Positions 36,459 to 44,854 of a stretch of 64,000 bases of DNA are shown one piece after another. The stretch is from positions 1,674,001 to 1,738,000 of the forward strand of contig NZ_CP013481.2 of the NCBI RefSeq assembly GCF_001465595.2, given 5' to 3'. The translations under genes were made by a program, and so were the position numbers. The stretch comes from Pandoraea apista (lineage in GTDB: Bacteria; Pseudomonadota; Gammaproteobacteria; Burkholderiales; Burkholderiaceae). The notes beneath the pieces were generated by a model. The model saw only the letters and a list, made by a program, of their open reading frames with translations, ran no database searches and was not told where the DNA came from. Position 1 is the first letter of the stretch. Each line of letters starts with the position of its first letter.

Positions 36459-37043
36459 ATGAACCGCACAACGATATCGCCGAGCGCACCGACCGTCAGG
36501 GAGCAACTGCTGGAGCACGCGCAGATGTTCCTGATGACGCGAGGCTACAACGGCTTCAGCTATCGAGATCTCGCAGAGCGGGTCGGCGTGAAGACATCGA
36601 GCATTCACTATTACTTCCCTGCCAAGGAAGATTTGGTGCTCGAAGCGATCAAGGCGTATGAAGCGCAGGTCGGCGAAGGGCTGGCCGGCATTGACGACGC
36701 GCTGCCCCCGGCACAAAAGCTGGCGCATTATGCGCAGGGGTTCGGACGCATCGTTGCCGACGGTCATCGGATTTGTCTGTGCGGCATGCTGGCCGCCGAT
36801 ATCGAGACGTTGCCGGAGACGGTTCGGGAAGCGGTGCAGCGCTTCTTCGCGTATCACGAAGCCTGGCTGGCGCGTGTGTTGACGCAAGGCATGGCAGACG
36901 GTTCGCTCACGCTGAGCTCGTCGCCCGACGCCACGGCCCGTGCCTTGTTCGCAGGGTTTCAGGGCAGCGTGATGGCCTCGCGGCTGTTTCGGGCGCCGTC
37001 ACGGCTCGAAGATGTGGTTGCCGCCGTTTGCGGTGTGGCCTGA
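36459..37043 (+). CDS. TetR/AcrR-family repressor next to osmC/ohr
   Basis: A 194-residue regulator. The N-terminal helix-turn-helix is VREQLLEHAQMFLMTRGYNGFSYRDLAERVGVKTSSIHYYFPAKEDLVLEAIKAYEAQ. The C-terminal domain contains GHRICLCGMLAADIETLP, in which the RICLCGMLAAD stretch with two cysteines is typical of NemR/AcuR-like members that sense electrophiles. The start at 36459 lies just after the promoter/operator at 36423-36451. The next plus-strand gene is an OsmC/Ohr peroxidase, and a related dyad lies between them at 37155. Confidence 0.9.
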   Translation: MNRTTISPSAPTVREQLLEHAQMFLMTRGYNGFSYRDLAERVGVKTSSIHYYFPAKEDLVLEAIKAYEAQVGEGLAGIDDALPPAQKLAHYAQGFGRIVADGHRICLCGMLAADIETLPETVREAVQRFFAYHEAWLARVLTQGMADGSLTLSSSPDATARALFAGFQGSVMASRLFRAPSRLEDVVAAVCGVA

Positions 37044-37498
37044 GTTCAGTCTGGGTACGAAGCCAGAGGCCCGGCAAAGCGCGAGAAGCAGGGCGAGTTT
37101 GAAGACCAGGACGACAAGGTAACGGGAGTCGATCTCCCGTTTATTTGCGGTAGCGTATCTATCTATTAGTAGATAGATACTATGCAAACGTGAGAAACGG
37201 GACGGTGGGCGACGCAGTTCTGAGTGGCGTTCACGAAAGTTGTCCCGCAGGTGGATTAAGATCGTTGACGGCGTTGAGTGCCGTGCACGCGAGAGGCCCG
37301 ACGACGGCGAGCCGCGCGGCGCGCGCAGCACCTCGGTACCGTTGACGCGGGAACACACGCGCCTGGCAGGCGTCAAGACAGCCATGCACGCGCGTATGTC
37401 AGGTGGGTCGTCCGGCCAGAAGGCAACGCCACGATGGCGGGCCAGTCCGGGGCGACCGAAGTTTGGAAGTGAAATTTTCTACTTACCAGGAGTTCGTC
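37044..37498. other. Long regulatory interval before osmC/ohr
   Basis: These 455 bases hold the 26-bp dyad at 37155-37180 and a 5' region of about 320 bases before the OsmC start. I see no convincing small gene. A weak partial copy of the operator (TTTCTA then CTTACCAG) overlaps the ribosome-binding region at 37477-37490. Confidence 0.5.
37155..37180. promoter_or_regulatory. Twin overlapping TetR operator
   Basis: A 26-bp dyad with 11-bp perfect arms (GTATCTATCTA and its complement) around TTAG. It contains the half-site TATCTA twice and TAGATA twice, so it holds two overlapping copies of TATCTA-N8-TAGATA, offset by four bases. The same spaced motif overlaps the TetR promoter at 36428-36447. 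Confidence 0.75.
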
Positions 37499-37924
37499 AT
37501 GTCGATCGAAAAAGTGCTGTACACCGCCCATGCCACCGCCACCGGAGGCCGTGACGGCCGTGCCGTTTCCTCGGATGGCGTGCTTGACGTCAAGCTGGTG
37601 GTTCCCAAGGAAATGGGCGGCCCCGGTGTTGGCGGTACCAACCCGGAGCAACTGTTTGCCGCCGGTTACTCGGCCTGTTTCCTGGGCGCGCTGAAGTTCG
37701 TCGCAGGCAAAGAGAAGGTGACGTTGCCCGCCGAGACGAAGATCGACGGTAGCGTGGGTATCGGCCAGATCCCGACCGGCTTCGGTATTCAGGCTGAACT
37801 GAAAATCAGCGTGCCGGGTGTGGATCGCGCCACGGTCGAAGCGCTGGTGCAGAAGGCGCACATCGTGTGCCCTTACTCGAACGCCACGCGCGGCAATATC
37901 GACGTGACGCTGACGGTGGTCTGA
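37499..37924 (+). CDS. OsmC/Ohr-family organic hydroperoxide resistance protein
   Basis: A 141-residue thiol peroxidase of the Ohr type: [27 protein letters not shown] at the start, then [23 protein letters not shown] with the peroxidatic Cys, and [24 protein letters not shown] with the resolving Cys. The conserved Arg is in GRDGRA. It reduces organic hydroperoxides using lipoylated proteins. AGGAG precedes the ATG. Unlike many Ohr genes it is paired with a TetR, not a MarR/OhrR, regulator. Confidence 0.94.
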   Translation: MSIEKVLYTAHATATGGRDGRAVSSDGVLDVKLVVPKEMGGPGVGGTNPEQLFAAGYSACFLGALKFVAGKEKVTLPAETKIDGSVGIGQIPTGFGIQAELKISVPGVDRATVEALVQKAHIVCPYSNATRGNIDVTLTVV

Positions 37925-37973
37925 GCCGGAAGGCAGGTGTCGTGCGACGGTAGGCACCGTCGCCGGATGCAAG

Positions 37974-38002
37974 AAGGGCAGCCTGAACGCTGCCCTTTTT
38001 TA
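37974..38002 (+). terminator. Rho-independent terminator after osmC/ohr
   Basis: AAGGGCAGC at 37974-37982 pairs with GCTGCCCTT at 37989-37997 around CTGAAC, followed by TTTTTA. Confidence 0.85.
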
Positions 38003-38035
38003 TTGCGTGACGCATGATCCGGTGCGCGGCGCCGA

Positions 38036-38692
38036 TCACTTCGTCTTCACTTCGACCTTGATGCCGTCAGGCAGCACCGTGATCGCGCCGGGCTCGACTT
38101 CGCGTCCACCGTATCGCAACTGTTCGGGTTTGAATGTGTAGATCGGATATTGGTTGAGCACCTGCTGCGCGACGGTGCCGCCGATGGACGTCAATTGCTG
38201 GCCATACGAGGCCGGCATGCCGTTCAGATCCACGCGATCGACACTCGGATTGTCGAGCAGTACGGCACGTTTGACCGGATCGTATTTCAGCGCGCTGGAG
38301 ATGGCGAGCACACCGGCCAGCGGCTGGCCTTGCAACAACACGTTCTGCACCTGCGCATCGACCTGCGTGGTGATGCGATTGGCTTGCGGGTTGAAGCCGA
38401 TTTGCGGGTGCGCCAACGCGACAGAGAGCAGTTGGCCGTAGTTGAGCGTTGTTGGAAACCGCTTGTCGATGGCGGTTTCGATTTCCTTGCGCGTCATCGT
38501 GTACTCGCCAGTCCAGATGTTGTACGCAGCATTGACTGAGCGCGTAAGCGGGGCGAGCGTCAGGCCGAGCAGTCCTGCGGCGGCCAGACGTAGCGCGTCG
38601 CGGCGCGAGGTTGCGGCAGCGGCCGCAGCATCGCAGGTCTCAGGGTTGTCGGCGAAGCGGTCGGCCGGGAAAGGCTGGTGGCGAGAAATCAT
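38036..38692 (-). CDS. DUF1439-like exported protein with Tat-type signal
   Basis: A 218-residue protein. Residues near 25-55 form an export signal with a Tat-like twin arginine (SRRDALRLAAAGLLGLTLAPLTRSVNAAY). The mature part includes YTMTRKEIETAIDKRFPTTLNYGQLLSVALAHPQIGFNPQANRITTQVDAQVQNVLLQGQPLAGVLAISSALKYDP, which resembles DUF1439 lipid-binding-like periplasmic proteins. No lipobox Cys is present. The start at 38692 puts the signal after a polar leader; longer upstream extension is not supported. Confidence 0.78.
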   Translation of the reverse strand: MISRHQPFPADRFADNPETCDAAAAAATSRRDALRLAAAGLLGLTLAPLTRSVNAAYNIWTGEYTMTRKEIETAIDKRFPTTLNYGQLLSVALAHPQIGFNPQANRITTQVDAQVQNVLLQGQPLAGVLAISSALKYDPVKRAVLLDNPSVDRVDLNGMPASYGQQLTSIGGTVAQQVLNQYPIYTFKPEQLRYGGREVEPGAITVLPDGIKVEVKTK

Positions 38693-38878
38693 GGGGCGAA
38701 GGTCCGAAGGACGAGGCACGGCGGGGCCGTGTCTGTGTCGTCGATGCAGATGTGACCCGGGCAATGGGGAATCGTTCTGGACACCGCGTCGACTCAGATC
38801 CGCGCAGGCGCGGGAAACGAAAGGTGTCGTGCACGCGGGTCGGCCATCGCGCGGCGGCTGAACCATCGGTTCGGGTCT

Positions 38879-39091
38879 TCAATAATGCGGCGGAATTTCG
38901 TGACGCGGATTACCGTCGGGGCCGCTTTGCCCTTGCGACTGCATTTGCTGATATAGCGCCTTGAGCTGCTTTTGCAGCAGGTCGATCTGTTGCTCCTGAC
39001 GCGTGACGATCTCGTTGAGCGTTTCGAGCAGATCCTCCTGAAAGGCGGCCTTGACTTCGAGTTCGACGACGCGTGCTGCCAACGATTCCAT
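38879..39091 (-). CDS. slyX: SlyX family protein
   Basis: A 70-residue coiled-coil protein: LAARVVELEVKAAFQEDLLETLNEIVTRQEQQIDLLQKQLKALYQQM, then the SlyX C-terminal tail EIPPHY. The heptad pattern of hydrophobic residues indicates a coiled coil over residues 5-50. I chose the inner ATG at 39091 because GGAGAAG lies eight bases before it; an ATG at 39115 would add eight residues but lacks such a site. Function of SlyX is poorly known. It is divergent from the ynfA-like gene. Confidence 0.88.
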   Translation of the reverse strand: MESLAARVVELEVKAAFQEDLLETLNEIVTRQEQQIDLLQKQLKALYQQMQSQGQSGPDGNPRHEIPPHY

Positions 39092-39190
39092 GAGCTTCTC
39101 CGGTGAACGCGGCATTGTAGGTCATTGCGCACTTTGCAAGCCAATGGGTGCGACGGGACGCAGCAGATTGGTGCAGGGCATAATCGCACT

Positions 39191-39508
39191 ATGAAAACCT
39201 TTCTGCTTTATGTCGTGACTGCAATCGCGGAAATCGTCGGGTGCTATTTGCCGTGGCTGTGGTTGAAACATGATCGCAGTGCCTGGCTGCTCGTACCCGG
39301 CGCAATCGCGCTCGCGCTGTTCGCGTGGCTGCTCACGCTGCATCCGGCAGCGGCCGGCCGTGTCTATGCCGCATACGGCGGCGTGTATATCAGCGTCGCT
39401 ATCGTGTGGTTGTGGCTGGTCGACGGCATGCGTCCTACGCCGTGGGACGTTGCCGGTGTACTCGTCGCGCTGGTGGGTATGAGTCTGATTGCGTTTCAGC
39501 CAAGCTGA
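39191..39508 (+). CDS. YnfA family (UPF0060) membrane protein
   Basis: A 105-residue, four-helix inner-membrane protein beginning [34 protein letters not shown]. It contains [32 protein letters not shown], the signature of YnfA proteins. These belong to the small multidrug resistance-like group, and export of toxic compounds is suggested for some. It is transcribed divergently from slyX. No partner gene is evident. Confidence 0.92.
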   Translation: MKTFLLYVVTAIAEIVGCYLPWLWLKHDRSAWLLVPGAIALALFAWLLTLHPAAAGRVYAAYGGVYISVAIVWLWLVDGMRPTPWDVAGVLVALVGMSLIAFQPS

Positions 39509-39521
39509 ACGAAATTTGGCG

Positions 39522-40187
39522 TCAGGACGTGCGCACGCGGTACGTGCAGCGCTGACCGCCTGCGAGAATGTGTGTCTCGCGAGACACCGTGCCGCGCTCG
39601 CCGACAAGCTCCTGAAACAACTCCAGCTCCGTACGGCAAAAGCCCTGACACGTTTTTGCCGCCGCGCAGATCGGGCAGTGATCCTCGATGAGCAGCCAGT
39701 CGTCGCCATCGCGTTCGACGCGCGCCATATAACCTTCCGACGAGCGAATCTCCGCAAGCTTTTCCAGCCGGGCCGCAAGACCGGGTAGCGGGTCGACGGC
39801 CTGCTTGTAGTGCGCACGCGTTTCCACCGCGCGCTGCGTAATCAGACGGTCGAGGCCGTCTTCGCCGAAAAGCTGGCGAATCGAACCAATCAACTGGATG
39901 GTGAGATGGGAGTGCGCGTCGGGAAACCGGCTGTGCCCGGCTTCCGTCAGTGCCCATGCCTGACGCGGACGGCCCGCGCCGCGTGAAGGCATCGTCTCGC
40001 CGATGAGCAGACCTTCCGCGACCAGCTTCTGCACTTGCTGGCGCGCCGCCTCCGCCGTGATCCCCAACGCAGAAGCGACCTCCGCCGTCGAAGCGGGGCC
40101 TTGCGTCTTCAACCAATGCAGTACGCGCTCGTGTCCGGCACCCGGCGTCGCCGCCCTATTATCCAAGTGGTTATTTGGGTAATTCAT
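39522..40187 (-). CDS. Helix-turn-helix regulator with C-terminal Cys cluster (SufR-like)
   Basis: A 221-residue regulator. The N-terminal winged helix reads ERVLHWLKTQGPASTAEVASALGITAEAARQQVQKLVAEGLLIGE. The C-terminal part has a cysteine cluster, DHCPICAAAKTCQGFCRTELELF, plus a later Cys (GGQRCTY). This C-x2-C-x6-C-x3-C arrangement resembles the Fe-S-binding region of SufR-like regulators, so redox or Fe-S sensing is inferred. The ATG at 40187 is preferred to an upstream TTG. A palindrome at 40201-40224 lies between it and the divergent MFS gene. Confidence 0.82.
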   Translation of the reverse strand: MNYPNNHLDNRAATPGAGHERVLHWLKTQGPASTAEVASALGITAEAARQQVQKLVAEGLLIGETMPSRGAGRPRQAWALTEAGHSRFPDAHSHLTIQLIGSIRQLFGEDGLDRLITQRAVETRAHYKQAVDPLPGLAARLEKLAEIRSSEGYMARVERDGDDWLLIEDHCPICAAAKTCQGFCRTELELFQELVGERGTVSRETHILAGGQRCTYRVRTS

Positions 40188-40200
40188 TGTGAGGCATGTA

Positions 40201-40224
40201 ATATCCAAGAACTTTCTTGCATAT
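40201..40224. promoter_or_regulatory. Palindromic operator between regulator and MFS gene
   Basis: The core CAAGAA-CT-TTCTTG (40206-40219) is flanked on both sides, after one base, by ATAT. The arms total eleven positions with one mismatch. It lies 14 bases from the regulator start and 29 from the MFS start. Confidence 0.75.
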
Positions 40225-40252
40225 TAGTCGCCTGACGGGCGGCTGTCCATCC

Positions 40253-41740
40253 ATGACAACGAGCACGACGAATTCTGTGGCGCCGGGCTGGCGCGATCTG
40301 TTGAGTGGCAATAACGGCTGGCGTTCATTGGCGCTGGCGGGCGGGGTGGCGTTGCATGCCACCAATGTCTATGTGGCGACTACGGTGCTGCCATCCATCG
40401 TCAAGGAAATTGGCGGATTGGATCTGTATTCGTGGAACACCACGCTGTTCGTGGTGGCGTCGATTCTTGGCTCGGTACTGGCCGCCAAGATGCTCACGGC
40501 GCTCGGGCCGCGCGTCGCCTACCTCGCGGCGCTGCTGGGTTTCAGCGCGGGCACGATCCTGTGTGCCGCTGCACCGACGATGCCCTGGATGCTCGCAGGG
40601 CGCACCTTGCAGGGCTTCGGCGGCGGCATTCTGCTCGCGCTCAGTTATGCGTTGATCCGTATCGTTTTCGCACCGCCGTTGTGGTCGCGGGCAATGGGAC
40701 TTGTCTCGGGCATGTGGGGTGTTGCCACGCTCTGCGGCCCGGCGGTGGGCGGCGTCTTCGCGCAGTTTGGTCACTGGCGCTGGGCGTTCTGGTCGCTGCT
40801 GCCGGTGGTGATCGGATTGGGCCTCATCATTCGCGCACAGGTGCCTGCCGGACGTGCGGTCGCGGGCGTGCGTGAGTCTTCGGAATCTCACGCGCCAACT
40901 CACCCGGAGGCGCATGCCATTCCGTGGTTCAAAGTGATCTTGCTATGTGCCTCGGCCGTGGCGATCTCGCTGGGCGCGGTAGTCGACGAGCACTGGCTGG
41001 CGGTCATGTGGGTGCTTGCGGGACTCGCGCTCGTCTGGTGGCTCTCGCAGCGGGAGCGCAGCGTGCGACATGCGTTGCCCCGGCTCATGCCGACGGGGGG
41101 CTATTCGCTGCGCACGCGGCTTGGCGGACTATACGCGGCCATGAGTCTGCTTGGCCTGGCGACGACGAGCGAAATTTACATCCCGTATTTCCTCCAGACG
41201 GTTCACGGCCAGACGCCGTTCGCTGCCGGTTATCTCGCCGCGCTCATGGCTGCCGGGTGGTCGGTCGGTTCGATGACGAGTGCCGGGCGGCAGGGCGACG
41301 CTGCCGAGCGACGCGTGCGCCTCGGCCCGGTGATCGTCACGCTCGGCATGCTCGCGCTGGCGTGGCTGCTGCCGCAACCCGCACTGTTCGCGAGTGCAAC
41401 CGGTGCCGCGAGCCTGTGCATCGCGCTGTTCGGTGTCGGCGTGGGTGTCGGTATCGGCTGGCCGCATTTGCTCACTCGGGTGATGACGGCGGCGCGCCCG
41501 GGAGAGGCTGCGTTGGCCTCGGCGTCGATCACGACGGTGCAGTTGTATTCGATGGCGCTGGGTTCGGCGCTCGCGGGACTCGTTGCGAACGCTGCCGGTC
41601 TCGCGCACGGCGCATTGCCCGAGGCACAGCGTGCGTCGGTCTGGCTGTTCGCCTTATTCGCCCTCGCGCCAGCGGGCGCGGCGGTCATTGCATTGCGCGG
41701 CAAGGTGGCCGCTCCCGTCACGGGACAGGAGGCATCATGA
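40253..41740 (+). CDS. MFS transporter (DHA2-like drug efflux type)
   Basis: A 495-residue permease with about 12 to 14 predicted helices. Helix 1 contains LHATNVYVATTVLPSIVKEIGG, a DHA2-like motif, followed by GPRVAYLAALLGFSAGTILCAAAPTMPWMLAGRTLQGFGGGILLALSYALI. The last gene-sharing codons overlap the start of the downstream LysR gene by four bases (ATGA), so the two are co-translated. Expression is probably governed by the divergent Cys-cluster regulator through the palindrome at 40201. Substrate unknown; multidrug or metabolite efflux is likely. Confidence 0.9.
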   Translation: MTTSTTNSVAPGWRDLLSGNNGWRSLALAGGVALHATNVYVATTVLPSIVKEIGGLDLYSWNTTLFVVASILGSVLAAKMLTALGPRVAYLAALLGFSAGTILCAAAPTMPWMLAGRTLQGFGGGILLALSYALIRIVFAPPLWSRAMGLVSGMWGVATLCGPAVGGVFAQFGHWRWAFWSLLPVVIGLGLIIRAQVPAGRAVAGVRESSESHAPTHPEAHAIPWFKVILLCASAVAISLGAVVDEHWLAVMWVLAGLALVWWLSQRERSVRHALPRLMPTGGYSLRTRLGGLYAAMSLLGLATTSEIYIPYFLQTVHGQTPFAAGYLAALMAAGWSVGSMTSAGRQGDAAERRVRLGPVIVTLGMLALAWLLPQPALFASATGAASLCIALFGVGVGVGIGWPHLLTRVMTAARPGEAALASASITTVQLYSMALGSALAGLVANAAGLAHGALPEAQRASVWLFALFALAPAGAAVIALRGKVAAPVTGQEAS

Positions 41741-42852
41741 TCGATCGCATTACCGCCATGCGCACCTTTGTGCGTGTGGCCGAAGTCGGCAGCTTCACCA
41801 AGGCGGCGACGTCGCTCGACATTCCGCGCGCGACGGTCACCACCCAGGTGCAACATCTGGAGCGATGGTTCGGCGTGGCACTCTTCACGCGGTCGACGCG
41901 GCGAGTGGCCCTCACGATGGAGGGGGCTGCCTACTACGAACGTTGTACGGCGATTTTGGCGGATGTCGAGGAGGTGGAGTCGGGCCTGTTCGGTGCGCAG
42001 GCGCAATTGCGCGGACGTCTCGCCGTGGTGCTGCCGCCCGTCATTGCGCGTGAAGTGGTGATGCCGTCGCTCGGCGAATTTCAGGCGCGCTATCCCGGCC
42101 TCGAGATCGCGCTCGATGCTACGCCGGCCCACGGCGACTGGCGCGGTGACGGCGTGGACTGCGGGGTGGTGCTGGGCGAGTTGCCGGACTCGAGGCTGGT
42201 GGCGCGCCACCTTGGCGATTTGCCGCGCGTGACGTGTGCGAGCCGTCGCTATCTCGACACCCACGGCATACCCGACGATCTCGATAGTCTCGCCATGCAT
42301 ACGTCGGTGAAATGGCTGACGGCACCGGCGGAGACGCTGGCATCGCTTCCCCCCGCGGGCGAGGCGGGGGCGGGCAATGCAGCACGCGCCGCACTCGCGA
42401 CGGTAAATCCACTCACCACACGCTGCGGCGATCTGACGCTGATGGTCGGTGGACGTGCCACGTGCGTGCGTACGCGCGGCCAGTTGCATGTGGGTGACGA
42501 AGCGGCGTATCTGGCAGCCGGACTCGAAGGTCTCGGACTGATTCAGCCGACGTTGCTCGCCGCTGCGCCCTATCTCGCGTCGGGGCGTCTGGTGCCCGTG
42601 CTGCCGAAGTGTCCGCCGCCGCCGTTGCGGCTCTCGGCGGCATATCCCGCGCAGAAGCGCGTGTCGCCACGGGTGCGGGTGTTCGTCGACTGGCTCGCGC
42701 AAATCTGCGAGCCGTTGGGCAACGCGCGAGATTACGCGCCGCTGCCTCGACCGCTACCTCCCGCATTCCCGGCACCGCCTGTTGCGCCGGTTGCGCCAGT
42801 GCCCGAGGGCAGTCCGTCCAGCGCGCGCCGCTCGTTTACGCTACCGGTGTAG
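41737..42852 (+). CDS. LysR-family regulator with extended C-terminus
   Basis: A 371-residue LysR regulator, longer than the usual 300. The helix-turn-helix (MIDRITAMRTFVRVAEVGSFTKAATSLDIPRATVTTQVQHLERWFGVALFTRSTRRVALT) is standard. The effector domain has an Ala/Gly-rich insert near residue 210 and a proline-rich tail (PLPRPLPPAFPAPPVAPVAP). The tail lies antisense to the 3' end of the diguanylate cyclase gene, with 121 bases shared. It overlaps the MFS gene by four bases, so it is probably its regulator. Confidence 0.88.
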   Translation: MIDRITAMRTFVRVAEVGSFTKAATSLDIPRATVTTQVQHLERWFGVALFTRSTRRVALTMEGAAYYERCTAILADVEEVESGLFGAQAQLRGRLAVVLPPVIAREVVMPSLGEFQARYPGLEIALDATPAHGDWRGDGVDCGVVLGELPDSRLVARHLGDLPRVTCASRRYLDTHGIPDDLDSLAMHTSVKWLTAPAETLASLPPAGEAGAGNAARAALATVNPLTTRCGDLTLMVGGRATCVRTRGQLHVGDEAAYLAAGLEGLGLIQPTLLAAAPYLASGRLVPVLPKCPPPPLRLSAAYPAQKRVSPRVRVFVDWLAQICEPLGNARDYAPLPRPLPPAFPAPPVAPVAPVPEGSPSSARRSFTLPV

Positions 42853-44321
42853 TGGCTGCGCTTTTCCTCGTACATCAGCAGATCGGCCCGCTGGACCGTC
42901 GCTTCGAGCCGCTCGCCGGCTTCGCATGTTGCCGTGCCCATCGAGAACGAGAGCGGCGTGCCGGGATAGAACGAGTTGTTCAACTCCACCAGTTGACGAA
43001 TGCTCTCGATCATCGCCGCGCCGCCTGAGGCGTCGGTGGAAGGCAGCAACAAGGCGAACTCGTCGCCGCCGATACGCGCGGCAATCTGCGGCGCGGCCAC
43101 CGCTTTGCCCAGCACTTCGCCCGCGCGGCGAAGCAGGGCGTCGCCTGCGGCATGGCCCAACTGGTCGTTGACGAGCTTCAGGCCATTCAGGTCGGCCACG
43201 ATCACCGTGACCGGGTAGGGCCCCTTGCGCTCGAGCCGGTTGAGTTCGTCGACATAGAACGAGCGGTTGCGCAGCTTGGTGAGCACGTCGTGTTTGCCGA
43301 GGAATTCGAGATACGACTCGGCCTTCTTGCGCGCCGTGATGTCCGTAAGTGCGACGAGCACCAGATCCCAGCGCGACTCGTGGCCCGGCAGCACCGCGAA
43401 TTGCAGATGAACGTTGATCTCGTTGCCGTCGAGCGCGTAGTTGACAACCTCGCGCTGCTGAAACAGCTTGTTGTCCCACAGGTCGATCAACTGCTCGCGG
43501 AAGTTGTGCCGCATGTCGTCACGGAACACGTCGGGCAGGCGGGAGAGCAGTGTGGTCTTGTCGGGAGCGACGAACATCGCCAGCGTGTGACGGTTCACGT
43601 CGAGCACGTGAATCTCGTTCATGCAGCGCTCAACGAACTCGGGGTGAACGTCGGTGAACGTGCGGAAGTCGGTAATGCCGCGAGAGCGGGCGTCGTCGAG
43701 CAGCAGTTTGATCGCGCTGAAATCCTCGACCCACAGCGAGACCGGCGAGTATTCGAAGAGGCCGCGTGCGTATTGCTCGCCCATCGTTACGCGCTCGCGC
43801 GCGTGTTCGAGTTCGGTTACGTCTTCGAGCGAGATCAGCACACGCTCGAAGGTGGCTTCGTGGCCGGGCAGGACCGAGCCGTTGAGCAGCACGTCCAGAC
43901 GCCGCCCGTCGAGCGTGTAGTTGACGGTCTTGCTCGTGAAGTGCGTGCGGCCGTCCCACAGTTGGCAAAGCTCTTCAATGTGCGTCTTGAGCATGTCGTC
44001 GCGGAACACGCGCGGCAGATTGGCCACGAGCGTGTCGAGCGACGGTGCGTTGAACATCGCCAATGTCCGGCGATTGACCTTGATGACCCGAATGCGCCGG
44101 GAACACGCCGAGACGTGGGCAGGGTCGGACTTGAAGTGGGCGCGCAGGTCGGTGACCCCCTGCGCACGCCATGCTTCGAACAATTGCTTCACGCCGCTGA
44201 AATCTTCGAGCCAGAGAGAGACGGGCGCGAGCTCGAACATCAGGGCATCGTCACTGGCATCGTTGGCACTGGATGGCGAGGCGATCGGCTGGGAAGGTAC
44301 GGCGGGCATGGCGTCCGGCAT
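42732..44321 (-). CDS. Tandem-PAS diguanylate cyclase (GGDEF)
   Basis: A 529-residue signalling protein. Two homologous PAS-type sensor modules of about 150 residues occupy the N-terminal 300: SLWLEDFSGVKQLFEAWRAQGVTDL is echoed by SLWVEDFSAIKLLLDDARSRGITDF, each followed by an LPGHE block and a coiled linker. The cyclase domain follows, with active-site motif RIGGDEFALLLP near residue 420. No RxxD inhibitory site is seen five residues before it. It lacks membrane helices. The last 40 residues are Gly/Ala/Thr-rich and overlap a convergent LysR gene. Confidence 0.93.
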   Translation of the reverse strand: MPDAMPAVPSQPIASPSSANDASDDALMFELAPVSLWLEDFSGVKQLFEAWRAQGVTDLRAHFKSDPAHVSACSRRIRVIKVNRRTLAMFNAPSLDTLVANLPRVFRDDMLKTHIEELCQLWDGRTHFTSKTVNYTLDGRRLDVLLNGSVLPGHEATFERVLISLEDVTELEHARERVTMGEQYARGLFEYSPVSLWVEDFSAIKLLLDDARSRGITDFRTFTDVHPEFVERCMNEIHVLDVNRHTLAMFVAPDKTTLLSRLPDVFRDDMRHNFREQLIDLWDNKLFQQREVVNYALDGNEINVHLQFAVLPGHESRWDLVLVALTDITARKKAESYLEFLGKHDVLTKLRNRSFYVDELNRLERKGPYPVTVIVADLNGLKLVNDQLGHAAGDALLRRAGEVLGKAVAAPQIAARIGGDEFALLLPSTDASGGAAMIESIRQLVELNNSFYPGTPLSFSMGTATCEAGERLEATVQRADLLMYEEKRSHYTGSVNERRALDGLPSGTGATGATGGAGNAGGSGRGSGA

Positions 44322-44389
44322 GAGGCACCTAAGGTCGTGTCAGCCCGCCATTTTACGGGCAAACGTGCACCACGCCACAGTGAGTCGGA

Positions 44390-44854
44390 TTACAGCAACG
44401 GTGCGCCGGTATCGCGTTTGACTTCGCGTAGCGACAGCATCGATTCGATCGACGAGACGCCGGGCAGGGCGCGCAACACGTCGCGCGTGAACATGCCGTA
44501 ATCGTCGAGGTCGGTGGCGACCACACCGAGCAGGTAATCGGCGCTGCCGGAAATGTTGTGACACGACACGATACGGTCGATGGCCTGCACTTCGCGCTCG
44601 AATTGCTCGGACAGCGCGCGGTCGTGCACGGCAAAGCGCACGTGGACGAAGGCCGTCACCCCCAGACCCAGCGCGCGATGCGACAGCTCGGCCCGGTAGC
44701 CCATGATGTAGCCCTCGGCTTCGAGCCGCTTCAGCCGACGGGCGCAGGGCGTTTCAGAGAGCGCTACACGCTCGGCAAGCCGGGCGTTGGAGATGCGGCC
44801 ATCGCGTTGCACGATGGCGAGAATCGCCTGATCGATGGCGTCGAGTTCGTTCAT
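44390..44854 (-). CDS. Lrp/AsnC-family transcriptional regulator
   Basis: A 154-residue regulator: MNELDAIDQAILAIVQRDGRISNARLAERVALSETPCARRLKRLEAEGYIMGYRAEL for DNA binding, then a RAM domain with SCHNISGSADYLLGVVATDLDDYG. I took the ATG at 44854, which starts at the first conserved residue; a longer extension begins 16 codons upstream. It is divergent from the LysE exporter at 45122, the classic regulator/exporter arrangement for amino-acid efflux. Confidence 0.93.
   Translation of the reverse strand: MNELDAIDQAILAIVQRDGRISNARLAERVALSETPCARRLKRLEAEGYIMGYRAELSHRALGLGVTAFVHVRFAVHDRALSEQFEREVQAIDRIVSCHNISGSADYLLGVVATDLDDYGMFTRDVLRALPGVSSIESMLSLREVKRDTGAPLL

Noticed and set aside
37240..37554. 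104-codon frame across the osmC leader
   Set aside because: Arg/Pro-rich composition, no ribosome-binding site, and overlap with the well-supported osmC start.
40924..41736. Plus-strand extension upstream of the LysR start at 41737
   Set aside because: It is an out-of-frame reading of the MFS gene; the LysR helix-turn-helix begins at 41737 with GGAGG before it.
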